A DNA stretch of 64,000 bases from Porphyra umbilicalis. Taxonomy: Eukaryota > Rhodophyta > Bangiophyceae > Bangiales > Bangiaceae. The stretch is taken from contig KV919019.1 in NCBI GenBank assembly GCA_002049455.2, positions 1 to 64,000 of the forward strand. The letters are read 5' to 3'. Under the pieces are notes generated by a model. The model did no database searches. It saw only the letters and a list, made by a program, of their open reading frames with translations, and had not been told where the DNA came from. Shown one piece after another: positions 46,339-57,321 of the stretch (position 1 is its first letter; every line of letters starts with the position of its first letter). Position numbers and translations under genes: made by a program.

Positions 46339-46944
46339 TCGGCGCCGCCGACGCGGCGCCCCCCCCCGTCGGTGCCCCCCCCGACACGCTGTCGGCGCTC
46401 CGCGACCGCGTGTCGTCGGTCGCCGGCGCCGTTGCCGGCGTCGTCAGTGACGGCGTCCGCGCTGTGTCGGCCGACGTGGTCGGCCTCGTGCAGCCGCCGG
46501 GCGGGCGCGGCGCCACCCCCCCCCCCCCCCCCCGCCCCCGCCGGCGGCACCGCGCGGCCGCGGCGCGGCCGCCCACGGGCGGGCGGCGTGGCGCCCGACG
46601 CGGCGGCGGCGGCGGCGGTGGCGGCGGCTGGGTCCCGCGTGGCGCGCGTGGCCGCGGCGGTGGCGGCGGCGGTGGCGGACGGCGTGCGGGAGGGGGGGCG
46701 GGGGGGGGGGGGGTGCGCGCCCGCGACGCAAGACTGGGGGGGGGGGGGGCGCGTCGCCCGTGGGGGGGGGGTCGGTCCGGCGGGTGCCGCGGCGGGCGGG
46801 GGGGCGGCGGTGGGCGAGCGCGTCGGCGGCGCGCCGGCGGGCGGGAATGCGGGCGGCGCGCTGCGGGGCGCCGGCACGGGCGGTGGGGCGGGCGGCGGGA
46901 GCGGCGGCGGCGGCGGCGGCGGGGCGGGCGGCAGCACAAGCTGA
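45600..46944 (+). CDS. Hypothetical Ala-rich protein, frame broken only at homopolymers
   Basis: I do not recognise this protein. From ATG 45600 it reads MGGRARATPP, a globular stretch (GWQVYREYYLPAETAPDSIS), then charged, probably helical sequence (EEAAAGTDEAGRARARSALG). The plausible frame is kept only by changing frame at the G8 run near 45990, the G7 run near 46042, the G7 run near 46145 and a C16 run near 46518. In each of the first three, one more G keeps a sensible protein (VERLIAEGG, VELLNAALAAFGEGYRGVM, then SALRDRVSSVAGAVAG). The C-terminus is Gly/Ala-rich. I infer homopolymer miscalls rather than a pseudogene. It converges on the GTPase gene downstream. Confidence 0.5.
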
Positions 46945-47341
46945 GGGCGGCCGCGCGAGCGGCTGCCGGGCGCCTGCGGTCCAGGGAGAGCCCGCACGAG
47001 CCACGCGCGCGGGCAGAGATGGCGTGACACGGCTGCCGGGCGGGACGGCGGTCGACAAAGCGACTCGGTGTACAGCGCGCTGGAAGAGTTGTATTGTTTG
47101 TCACTGCTTGCGCCAGAGGGGGCAGCGCAGACACGAGCGGTTGCTTTCGACACGCACGTGTGCCGTCACCGTCGCTGCCTGCTGCCAAAATTGCCACCGC
47201 CACCGCCACCGCCACTGGCGGCCGCCCCCTCTTCACTGACCACCGCCACGCCCACCGCCCGGGCACTCCACCCCCAAACCATCATGAGCTCCGCCCCTCA
47301 ACCCCCCCCCCCCCCCGCCCCCCGCCCCCCCCCCCCCCCCC
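46945..47341. other. Intergenic region between convergent genes
   Basis: No gene seen. Long C runs (47300-47340) abut the stop codon of the GTPase gene. Confidence 0.4.
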
Positions 47342-48064
47342 TCAGTACTCAATGATCGGCTGCCCCGGGCTCGACATGCGCGGCACGTTGCACTTGAGGT
47401 TGAAGCGGATGGCGAGCACAATCTTAAACAGCTTTTGCACGTTGATGCTGTGCGACGCGGACGTAAAGATGAGTGGCGCGTGCATGGCGCGCGCAAACTT
47501 GCGCGCGTTGGCCACCGTATCCTGCTGCCGCTCAACCGCCAACGAGGCGAACGTGTCAAACTTGGTGCCGACGAGCAGCGGCACAAAGACGTGGTTGAAC
47601 CCCCGCGCCTGCCGGTACCACTCCTTGATGCTTTGCAGCGTCAGCCGGCGCGTCAAGTCAAACATAAAGAGGATGGCCGACGCGTCCGCACACACGAGGG
47701 GGATCATGGAGTTGAACTCATTCTCCCCCCCGCCCAAGTCGAAAATCGTAAACGTGACGGTGCGCTCGCGGAGCGTGATGATCTTCTCCATAAAGTTGAT
47801 GCCGAGCGTTTGGATGTAGTCCTCGTCAAAGCGGTTCTCCACGTACTTGACCATGAGCGACGTTTTGCCAACGTACGAGTCGCCGAGGAGGCCGACCTTG
47901 AGTTGGATGTTGCGCGCCGCGCGGGGGACGGGGCGGGGGACCGACACGTCCCGCGCGGGGTCGTCGGCCGACGTGGCGCCGCCGGGGGGGGCGCCCGGGG
48001 GGGGGGGGGGGGGGGGGGAGGGCCGCCGCCGCAGACGCGGCGGCGCTCCTGCCGCTGCCGCTAA

Positions 48065-48096
<32 letters not shown>

Positions 48097-48254
48097 ACCG
48101 CCGCGGGCGCGCGGACCGCGCCGCCGTCGCCGCCGCCGCCGCCGCCGAGGCTGCCCGAGCTGGCGCGGCGGCCAATGCCGCCGCCCCCCGCCGCCGCCGC
48201 CGCCGCCGCTGCCCGCCCATACGGCGGCACACTACCGCGGCTGCCGCCGTCCAT
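47342..48254 (-). CDS. SPG1: Spg1/Tem1-like small GTPase
   Basis: Ras-superfamily GTPase of the Spg1/Tem1 type, which in fungi starts the septation/mitotic-exit signalling cascade at the spindle pole; related proteins occur in plants and amoebae. The domain is at 47914-47342: G1 GDSYVGKTS, switch I region DYIQTLGINFMEK, G3 DLGGGENEF, then AILFMFDLTRRLTLQSIKEW, G4 GTKFD, G5 SASHSIN and the family-typical VQKLFKIVLA. It ends PIIEY. The usual catalytic Gln after DLGG is absent. I place the start at ATG 48254 (MDGGSRGSVPPYGR), giving an Ala/Gly/Ser-rich extension of about 85 residues. That frame joins the GTPase frame only across a 22-G run at 47997-48018. In the GTPase frame itself an ATG exists at 48607, but its N-terminus is Arg-rich and unconvincing. 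Confidence 0.9.
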
Positions 48255-50880
48255 GGCGGCGGCCGGCGCACGGGGAGGCGCCGCGGTGGTCGGCAACCAC
48301 CGGCGGTCGGCAACCGTCGGCGGTCGGCAGCCGGCGGGCGGCGGCAGCAGCGGCGGCGGCGGCAACGACGGCGGCGGGGGCGGGGGCGGGGGCGCCCGCA
48401 ACGGGGCCGGCGCGCGCGGCAGACGGCGGCAGGGGCAGCGGCGGTGCGGCGCGCAGCGGCCGCCCGCCAAGCAAAATCGTGGGGGGAAGAAGACGGGCAG
48501 CGGGGGGGCTCCCGCGGGCGGCCGCACGTTTGTTCTGCCACGCAGACGGGGGCAGCGGCGGGCCCCGGCCGACAGCGTCGGGGGGAGGGGGACGCGCGCC
48601 ACGCCACGCAGCCGCGGCGCGGGGTGCGTCCGACGGGCGGGCCGGCCGCCCTGCTGTACCGCTAACACCGTCGCGCGTCGAGGGTGGTCGACTCCCCTGT
48701 TGCGACTTGCACTTGGCCACACGAATTAGTGACAAGTCCAGCGGCGCGGCGGTGGCCGGGCGGATCACGCGGCCGCTCGCTGTTTTCAGAAGTTTGACCG
48801 ATGGAAACAGAAACAACAAAAGCAGAAACAGCTACCTCGGCCAATGAGCGGGACTGACACATGTCGTGCACCAATCAGATCACGTCTGCGTCATGTCTGG
48901 CACCGGTCCAAGGGGCCAAGTTTTAGAAAACAGGAACATTCTATGCTCAACAGCTGTCTGCAGCTAAAATTTCCCAAAAGGAAACAAGCGACGTGGTCCC
49001 GACCCGCGTCGGTGGCAACGACGGCGGATCACGCGGCCGCCCCTGCCCGCCGCTTCCGCGCCGCGTCGGCGCCCGACCACTCTCCGGTCGCCACTCTGCC
49101 GCCGCCACCGCCGCGGTGAATGTACATCGTGCGCCGCAGTGGTGGCAACCAGGGCCCGAGGAGTCCCTCGATCCACCCGACTGCCGCGCACAACCGCCAG
49201 GAAGCGACACTGCCTGGCTCGCGGAGCGCGGCTCTATCAACCCGCCAACTGTCCCCTCCCTTTCTTTGTCTCTCCACCATCTCTTCAGCCACAATGCTGA
49301 GGCCTTCGATTTAATGACGAGCGACACGTCCATGGTCAGCCGGACTACGTCAACGTTGGTCCCCAAAACCCGCTCGACGGTCGACACACTGGTGGGGCGC
49401 AACGCCTGCCAAGGCCGGGCGCATGTCAGTGTTGGCCGCGGCATCAACCCTTCACGCTGGCTACAGGGTCCCCCTGCACGGTACGAGAAGAATCGGGGTA
49501 GCATCTGAAGAAAAAAAGAACAGGAGAAAAATGCTAAGGACGCAGGGGAGTGAGCGCACGAGGTGGTGGCCGATAGGAGCAGTCAGGGCCGTCAGTCAGG
49601 TTGTCCAACAGCCACTTCCAACCGCCACCACCCGCCGCTGCATGCGCACACCCGCGCACAAAAAACGAGTTTCCGTGCACGTCTCTCCACGCCGCGCCGC
49701 CTCTCGTCTCAGTAAAGACTGCTACTCCCCCCTCACGATACTTCCGAGAACAACCCCCCCCCTCACCAGCGCAACGCACCTCAAGAATGACGTGGTAGTG
49801 AGACAGCCAGTGGTGCACCGCGAGCATCAATTCCGCGCCCCGCATCACGGTCACCGCGCTGCCGGCGAGCCCGTTCCCTACAACGGCCGTGCCATCTTAT
49901 CTCGCAACGCCCGCCACCGAGCTCCCACACCACCAGAACCACCAGAAACACCTCTTGGCCGCCGGACAGCGCGTACATGCCTTTTGCAGCAGGGAGAGAG
50001 AAGGCCCCCGCACAGCCACCATCGCCACCATGGCCGCCATTACCGGCCCCACCGCCGCCTCCGCCGCCGTACCGCCGCTGCGGCTGCCAGGCGGCCGGTC
50101 GCTCGTCGGCGCGTCGACGCGCAGCACGCCCCAGAGCGCGCCCACCAGGCCAGCAGCGTAGCAGCCGACGGCTTGCTGCAGATCTATGGATAGGGTCACC
50201 CCGTCACCGCCGCCGTTGCCACCGCACCGCCGCCACCACCGTGTGCCTCGCCGGTCGACGCGCCGCCACCGTCCCCGTCGGCGGCGGCAGGTGTAGCCCC
50301 GTGGCCGCCGCCGTCGGCGCCAGCGTCGGCGGCGCGCGAGGGGTGGCGCGGCGGCAGCGGCGGCGCCGGCGGCGCCGTCGTTGCCCGCCACCGCGCGCGC
50401 CGGCACCCCCGCCGGCGGTGGCGGAACCGAGTCGGTGCCGGCCACGCGGCCGCCCGCCGTGCACCGGTGGCGGGGCGGCAGTGTCGGGTCCACTCGCCGC
50501 CGCGGGGGTGACGGACCCCCGGGCAGCGGGGGGGTGAGCGCCGGCGGCGCCGCGCGCGGCGCACCGCGGCCGCCCACCCGTAATAGCGTCGGACGGCGGG
50601 CGTGGAGCGCTGCCGGCGCGCGGGTGCGCCTTTTGGGTGGGGCGCCGCCGCCCCCTCCCGCGCCCCCCTGTGGCCACCCCCGTCCGCAGCTGCTCCGAGA
50701 ACACCGCGGTGTTTGCCCGGTCGGCGGCCGCTTCACGTCGCTGGACCGCGTTGCGGTCGCGGCGGTCGCGGCCGCTCCCACCAGGGCAGCCGTCATTGGC
50801 GCCCCCCCCGCATCCCCCCACGCTCGGCTGGTCCTCTACTGGTTGAGTCCCCGCATAGGTCGTCTGACAAGACACAGTGC
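48255..50880. other. No confident gene
   Basis: Includes the promoter side of the GTPase gene. On minus at 49534-50796 one frame is interrupted by a single stop and has some hydrophobic stretches (AVGCYAAGLVGALWGVL; GAELMLAVHHWLSHYHVILE), and GTGAGG near 49770 could be a splice donor, but the Arg/Gly-rich remainder argues against a gene. Left as undecided. Confidence 0.3.
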
Positions 50881-53225
50881 AGTGCTCCTTAAATCGTGTT
50901 CGCACACAGACGGCAAATTCTCTGCTGAAGAAGCTCCGCAAGATTTTTGCGGAACCCTTCAGGCAGGGTATTCCTTCTGCTTTTCAGCCGCAACATTTTG
51001 TGCAGCCAAAACCGGGACCGTGCGGCGAGCGTGCCGCACACCATTCGAAGCGTCTCGACGAAAAAAGCACCGCCCCTCCCAGCCCGCACGCCGCACGTCC
51101 CCGGTACGTGCTTCACCAGCATGCGCACAAAGCCTTCAGCAAGCTGCCGCACGATCGGCTTTCGACAGCATGCTGCGTTTGCGCCAGCCGGATGAGAATG
51201 GCTCGCTGCACGCAGATGGGAAACTTCGGTCTGTCATTTGGTCATAGAGGAATGACAAGGCGCCGATTGGCTTTTATCCACAGTCGGCTGCTGTTATCGC
51301 CGGTGTCGGAGGGTCCGCGTTGCTGAGGGTCATCATTTTTCTTGCGTTGTGAAGCCTTCCGCAGGCTGCTTCCGCAGCGGTTCCGCAGATTTACGGGTCA
51401 AAAACGGGCTGGCGTGTGAACACTGCGCAGCCGCTGCGGTTCTGAGAGACGTCGTCGTGGATGACGAACAACTTTGCTCGGTGGGGGGAAGATCAAAATC
51501 ACGATCAAGAGGCAGTCAACTGTTTCCCAGCCATCTGCTGGGCCGGATAGGATTGGCCGACGAATGGCCAGTTGACCCCTCATTTGGTATGGAGCAGCCG
51601 AAACCCGACGCGCATCGTCGTTTTTCAATTGTGGGCCGCAGACGTCACTGTATTGCCGTGCTGCTGCCCCGTTGCAGGCCCCCGGGCCGCTCACTCCCCG
51701 CGCGGTGCGCTGGCCGCTCCCGTGACTGGCGCGCTGCCAACGGCGCAGTGCTCCTTAACGCGTGGGTGCACGGGAGAAGAAATTCGGCACGTTTTAGGCT
51801 GCGAAAAGTTGTTGTCACCGTCCTCACATTACCCTGTGGCCTGATTGACAATGCGAGTGGTTTGCAACGAGGTTTTGCTCGGATCGCACTTGAAACGTTC
51901 ACATCACAAGATGCGTCTCGCGGCGGTGCAGACGGTGAGTGCAAGAGAGCACTGTTCAGGCTGCAGAACCGCGCGTCAGAGTGCGTCAACAGCCACACGT
52001 ATCGAACCCTGCAAGATTCTTGCGATGAGGGCGCGCCATGCGCTTTCGGTCAAGGCTCTGGAACACTGATTGGCCGCTTGTATCCAGGCCCCACCCACCT
52101 ACCATTTAAAAACAAGAACTGGCTGCTATATGCTCATGCCACAAGATCTTGTGCTGAAACATGCCGTCTGACGCGAAACTGTGTCAAAAATGGATTTTCG
52201 TGCACCCATGCTTTAAGGAGCACTGTGAGTGGGAGGGCAGATACGCGTAGATGCTGTCATCCAGGCCGTGACCGATGCGGCGGCACCTGCGGGGGCGTCG
52301 GCGGCGGCCGTCTCTGACTGGGGTCGGCCCAACAGCTGCCAACACCAACCGCCTGATAAGCAACGCGCAAACAGACCCGGTGTTGGTTCAGGCGCTTGTT
52401 GAGTCAACCGAAGCCAAACCAGAGACCACTGTGTTCGGTCTGAGTCGGGATTCGTCTCGAGGGATGATACGCACGGTCTCGAGGAGGGTTATTCAGAATC
52501 TCAATTGAAGACCAGTACTATCTGATTGGTGTGTGTGTCCAGGGTGCTTACGATGCCTCCAACGGTCACGGCGAGATGTTTATCATATCTCATGGCATTA
52601 CCAAGTCTAGCTTGTAGCGCTATGAAGTACTGTTTCACGGAGTTGAGGATAGGCTTGAGGTGTGAGGCTCGAAGGCATGGTCTCGGTGGCTTATTCCACC
52701 GTCGCCCACGGAACCCATGACCGCCCGATCCCAAACGTTTCGATCCCGGCCATTTCCTCTCCGCCCCGCCTCGCCTGTCCCCTCGCTCCCCGCACTTGCG
52801 CCGATGGAAACCCCCCTCCATTCCCCCTCCGACGTCATGTCTTCCCCGCGCTCACGTTTGTGCAGGTGACGTACTCAGCTGCCTTCCTCTCCAGCTGTGT
52901 GGTGCGCCGCGGGACGGTTTATCGGATGAGACTGAGTGGTGTGGCCACGTCTGCTGCTCTTCTTCGTGAGACACGGTGGGGTGCGCATCCACCTTTAATG
53001 TGTGCGTCGTGTCTCGTCGCAGTCGTTTCACATGAGACTGTACAACGGGTTTCTTTCTCCCATCGCTCGATGTGGGTACCCCGTGACTTTTTCTCTGTTG
53101 TGCTTGCGCAAGTTGGACGATCGGCCGCAGAGGCGATGGCCGGTGCTGCCACCGCTTGTTCTTTTTCGCTTCAGTGCGCGTGTTCGCTCGCGTATCAAGT
53201 TCTTCCAACAGCAAAGTGCAACGTA
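50881..53225. other. No gene seen; possible TIR element at 51745-52226
   Basis: CAGTGCTCCTTAACGCGTGG at 51745 and its near complement ending at 52226 (CACCCATGCTTTAAGGAGCA) are inverted. A further similar end, CAGTGCTCCTTAAATCG, sits near 50879. The frame at 51349-52317 has no domain-like composition. Confidence 0.45.
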
Positions 53226-53368
53226 CAGCCGTTATCCCAAAAATCCCGCACTCCAACTGTTGCAAAAGAGTTCCAAATCGGCCTCTGCGGGGTCGTAGCG
53301 GGGTCGTAGAGGCCGATTTGGAACTCTTTTGCAACTGTTGGAGTCCGGGATTTTTAGGAAAACGGCTG
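53226..53368. mobile_element. Palindromic MITE P, copy 2
   Basis: 143 bp, TA-flanked (53224-53225, 53369-53370), ends CAGCCGTTATCCCAAAAATC and AAAACGGCTG. Larger than copy 1 because GGGGTCGTAG is repeated at the centre. Confidence 0.87.
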
Positions 53369-53370
53369 TA

Positions 53371-54086
53371 GGAGTGTCAGGCAGCCGGAATTGATCTCGT
53401 CCTCTCGCCAACGTCTGACACGATCTGGAATTCACGAAAGCCGGTTTCTCCTAGCGCTTTATGGCACCAATCAAGTTCCAGGCATTCCAGACACAGAGTG
53501 GTCCAATTGCTGGACTCGACCTCGTGGTAGACGAGCCGTGGTTTAGGCCGGGCCTGTGCAGAGCCATGCACCGGAACGAACCAGAAACAGATGCTGGTGC
53601 TGGTATGGCTCTCGTTGGCGCTAATACCGAACAGATTCAAACCAATTGATTGATATGTTGGCACCTCCGCGTGTAGAGACGGCGCCGCGCCCATCGCCAC
53701 GGGGCGCCGTGACACCGCGCCACCGCACCGCGGCGGCGACCGACGGGGGCAGCGGATATCGCGGGGGCGTGGGGCGCCGCCGATCAGCGGAGGGCGCGCG
53801 CGCCGCGCCCGCGGGCCCCGCCGCCCCGCGCGCGGCGGACGGCGACGCAACGACAGTACCGCAGCCGCCGCGGGGTGCATAAAGCGCCGTCCCGCGCCGA
53901 CTCCCTGCCGGCCGTCCCTCCGCGCCCGTCCCGTCGCCGCGCGCGCGCGCAAGTTCCCCCCTCGTACCTTTCCAGTGCTTGCCCGCGCGCTGCTGCTGCT
54001 GTGGCTGCTCTACCAGCGTCGGCGTGCCAAAGGTGCGGCCCTCCCCACCGCCGTCTCCCGCCCCCCTCCACCCCCCCCGCGCCGAC
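53371..54086. other. Upstream region of the NTR-like gene
   Basis: No separate gene supported. A TGCATAAAG sequence near 53876 might serve as a TATA-like element for the downstream gene. Confidence 0.3.
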
Positions 54087-54572
54087 ATGGCGCGTGCCTG
54101 CCCTTCTTCTGCCTCCCCGCGGCCGGCGGTCACCGCGGCTATGTGGGCCATGGCGCTAGCGCTTACCCTCGCCGCCGTGGCGTTGCCCGCTCCCGCCACG
54201 GCGTGTTTCTGTCCCGGAACACCGACGCTGCTCGGCTCTTTCTTTAAGTCGAGCATCGTGACGGTGGTCATCGCTACCCCCCAGCGCGTCATAGATGACA
54301 ATGACGGCAAGCGCACGTACGCGCTGCTCGGAGGCAACTACCCGTACAACACGACCTTCTACAAGGGATGCCCGGCGAAAATCGAGCGCTTCACCGTGTT
54401 CGGGTCGCCATCCTCGTGCAATACGACGTTTGCGCTGGGCGTGCCCGTTCTCCTCTTCCTCACGAGCAGTGGCTTTGTCGGGCCTTGTGACTACACGGTG
54501 CCAGCGTCCGCTTTGACGGCGGAGGACGTGGCTTTCCTTGCCCCCCGCGCGGGGTGCGGGTCGGGCGCGTAG
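54087..54572 (+). CDS. Secreted NTR/TIMP-like domain protein (161 aa)
   Basis: Predicted secreted protein. A signal peptide (core ALALTLAAVALPAPATA) would be cleaved just before CFCPG, leaving Cys-x-Cys at the mature N-terminus as in TIMP/netrin-type (NTR) domains. Then follow VTVVIATPQRVID, a Tyr-rich segment (YPYNTTFYKGC), SCNTTFALGVPVLLFL, the GFVGPCDY block and a closing LTAEDVAFLAPRAGC. This order of Cys blocks resembles an NTR domain, which elsewhere inhibits metalloproteases or binds extracellular partners; that role is not shown here. I chose ATG 54087; two in-frame ATGs (54138, 54147) would give shorter signal peptides. Three NTT glycosylation-type sites are visible. No intron needed. 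Confidence 0.7.
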   Translation: MARACPSSASPRPAVTAAMWAMALALTLAAVALPAPATACFCPGTPTLLGSFFKSSIVTVVIATPQRVIDDNDGKRTYALLGGNYPYNTTFYKGCPAKIERFTVFGSPSSCNTTFALGVPVLLFLTSSGFVGPCDYTVPASALTAEDVAFLAPRAGCGSGA

Positions 54573-55374
54573 GTGGACTAGGAGGTTCGCGCAGGGGGGT
54601 GGGGGCATGGTGGGCGCGGCCGCCCGCAGCTCGTGCGCTGAGAGGTTTTCAACGATCGGAATAAAGAAGGGGCCCGCACGCCGCGGTCACCCTCGGCTGA
54701 GAAACGCACCGGCGCATGTCTCCCTGTGCCGCATCTTGCAGAGACGTGACGGTTGACGCGGAAGAGCACCGTATTCTGCTCGTAGCTGTGGCCAGCGCCG
54801 CCCCAGAACATCAGCGTCTACGCTTCTACTGCAATTGGTTACGGCGATGACTACCCCAACACCACAAAGCAACAGCGCTTTCAGTGAGACAGCTAATCGC
54901 CCCCGACCCCACCTAACCCCGACACGCCCCGCCATGCCCTGGTCGACAACGACCGAGGCGAAGACCGCAACCGCGAGGGGGTACGCCATCCGTGGCGCGG
55001 TCAACTGTTGGAGTGACCAGTTGCCTCTGCAGAAACGGGAGGACCCGGGGCATCGCGTGCCGCCGCCGCCCCTCTCCTGCTCCCTCCCACACAATCTCCC
55101 CGTTCATGACCGCAGCAAAACGGACGGGGGCGGCGAAGTACAGGTGGAGCGCCGGACCGCCCGGCCCAGAGGTGGCTATAGGGGGGCGGCGGGGAGTTCT
55201 CTATTCTTTTGCTGAGCTGTCTGTTGCCGCCTTCGGGCCCTTCCTCACGCCTTGGACCAGGACGCTGCCCATACGGCCGGGAGGCAGAACCATTGCCGCA
55301 GATTTTCTGTCAATTGGCGCTTGCCACTGATGGTGGCCCGACCACATCTCCGCGAGTGCCCATTGGTTGATCGA
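54573..55374. other. No gene seen
   Basis: 3' flank of the NTR-like gene, with ATAAAG near 54661 as a possible polyadenylation-type signal, then sequence without convincing coding content. Confidence 0.35.
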
Positions 55375-55548
55375 TACTATTGCAGTCTTCACAATTCTGG
55401 CCGATCGCAGCAAGAACAACCTGCACTCCGAACAAGTGCTTATTGGCCGAGAGCTCGTATCCGGCCAAATGGATGGCTGTTGTGCATCTGTTCAGCACAG
55501 TTGTTCTCGTCAGGATCGGCCAAAATTGGAGAGACAGCAATACCAGCT
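55375..55548. repeat. Inverted-repeat fragment related to the copia element 1 leader
   Basis: The right half (55466-55548) matches 7028-7110 of copia element 1 in the same orientation, from the primer-binding site (GCAATACCA) through ATCGGCCAAAATTGG to GGATGGCTGT. The left half is an imperfect inverted copy of it (TATTGCAGTCTTCACAATTC). No LTR adjoins. Confidence 0.7.
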
Positions 55549-56506
55549 GTTGCTCTTGGGGGAGATACTTTTACGTCTGACAAATCGTACAGTGCACGCC
55601 AAGGTGCGTCAACCGCAGATACAGACGAAATAGGGATCCTGGCTTTGTGGACCGGGGAATCGAGCATATTCGGGCTTGCGTAAAACCGCTTGTAAATCAG
55701 CACTGCGCTGCCAGTCCGGGAGATGCCATCGAGCTGCCCAGATCACCTGCCCAAAGCGGACCATCCATCTCTAACGGGCTGTTTGCCCACCGACAGAAGC
55801 GAGCTGAAACCGCCCAGCGGGTGCCCTCCACTGGAGCAGGGGCGGGACGCAGGAGCGGGACGCGAGGGAAAGGCGTTTGTGGCGGCGAAGTGTCGTTCAT
55901 CTCCACTCTCTGAATCAGTTATCAGTGTGTATCAGCCGTATCGCTGATCAAGGCCCGGCTTTGATAAGCATTTTTGGCCGCATGGAAGCGAGCATCGAAG
56001 GATTTCCTCGACACAAAGACGGTCGACAAACTCGATAGAGGCTTGCAGAAAACCCGTTTCAGCACAGCAGACTGTCTCTGGCTTAACTAGCTTGCGCTCG
56101 GGAGTTCATTCGACAAGGGCCTCTCACTGCTGTGTCACACTAATGATCACCGCGGATTACATCGCCCCAACGCCTTGAGGACAGACAAGTATTGTATTGC
56201 AACCGGGCAGCGCCTTGGTGAGCTGGTCGCGTCGTAGTCGTCTTCGCGCGAAGCATGCACGCAACTGTCGAGCACCTTGCGACGATAACACCCAGAACCA
56301 CTTTGGTATTGCTGCAACGTCCTGAACAAATGCCAAGTGCACGATAAGGTGGACACCGTTCAGTACAGCTGCCCCTTCTCCGAGAGGGAAGGATTCTGAT
56401 AGTGCGACGTCCAGCAGCCATCGACGACGGAGCAGCACCCGCACAGCTCCAAGCTGCACAACAAACCTCGTATATACTGTTCCAAAACAGTATATATTCG
56501 GCTTCC
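55549..56506. other. No gene seen
   Basis: Moderate-GC sequence. Minus frames at 56140-56898 run partly into R1 and have no recognisable domain. A short palindrome, TATATACTGTTCCAAAACAG, lies at about 56471-56490. Confidence 0.35.
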
Positions 56507-56542
56507 AACAGTTGCTGTGCGGGAAGTTTGGGAGAACGGCGG
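56507..56542. repeat. Partial copy of palindromic MITE P
   Basis: Resembles the right arm only (CCAACAGTTGCTGTGCGGGA, GGGAGAACGGCGG) just before R1 copy F. Confidence 0.55.
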
Positions 56543-56561
56543 TACACAGTACAAAGAAAGA

Positions 56562-57277
56562 TTTCCAGGCACGTGCGTGCAATACCCTGGCCTTCAGGGC
56601 GGCGGCGCGCTCGGCGACGCATCAACACCGAGCACACCAGCCTGCTCCATAGCCGCGAGCGCGCACGGGGGCATGTACAGCCACGTTGCCGAGGCAGGAG
56701 GCGCGTGGGGCGGGGAAAGAGGTGCCACCGCCGCCACCGCAGCGGCGGCGGCCCGCCGGCGTCATGCGACGCCCACGGGAGGGGCCAACACTCCGCCGCG
56801 CAGCGCACATGCGCACGGCGGACGGGGCGATGCACATGGCGCACGGGCGGGCGGGTGGGACCGATCCCCGCGCGACGGGGCGCCTCAAACCACGCCACTC
56901 GATGGCGTCAGAAACCGCCGACGAGCCGCCGCAGCAAAAGCCGGCGCGCAAGCACGATCACAGGCGGGTCATCGTGGGCGCGTCGAACCCCGGAAGTCGC
57001 TGCGTGCGGTTTACGGGCGCAACTCGGGGAGGTGAAGGGGTGCAGCGGGGCAGGCGCCGTCCGGGCCCTGTGACCCCTGTGGCAGGACAGTCCTTCTCAG
57101 TCACGGAACTTCATTTGCTTTCAGCGTCATCGCGACTTTTCCAACACTGACACGCCCTCAGATCGCTGAGGACACGATTGCAGACAGCCACCACTGAAAC
57201 AAAGAGCAAGTCCCTTGTTCTATGTATATGTGTGCATCACTACACTCTGAGAGCACCCTGTCCTAAAGGCCAGAGAA
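56562..57277 (+). repeat. Dispersed repeat R1, copy F
   Basis: 716 bp, TTTCCAGGCACGTGCGTGCA to AAGGCCAGAGAA. Confidence 0.88.
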
Positions 57278-57321
57278 TTAAACCGATTCGATTATATTTA
57301 GTGCATACCTTTTATGGGTGG

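Noticed and set aside
46110-47266. Long minus-strand frames opposite the Ala-rich gene
   Set aside because: Pure Pro/Arg/Ala shadow translation of GC-rich sequence; the plus strand has the better protein-like segments.
48255-48607. Upstream ATG at 48607 for the GTPase
   Set aside because: The extension is Arg/Ala-rich and in the wrong frame for the natural Ser/Gly-rich N-terminus starting at 48254.
51349-52317. Plus-strand frame of 322 codons
   Set aside because: No conserved-looking segment, crosses inverted-repeat ends, and composition is like random translation.
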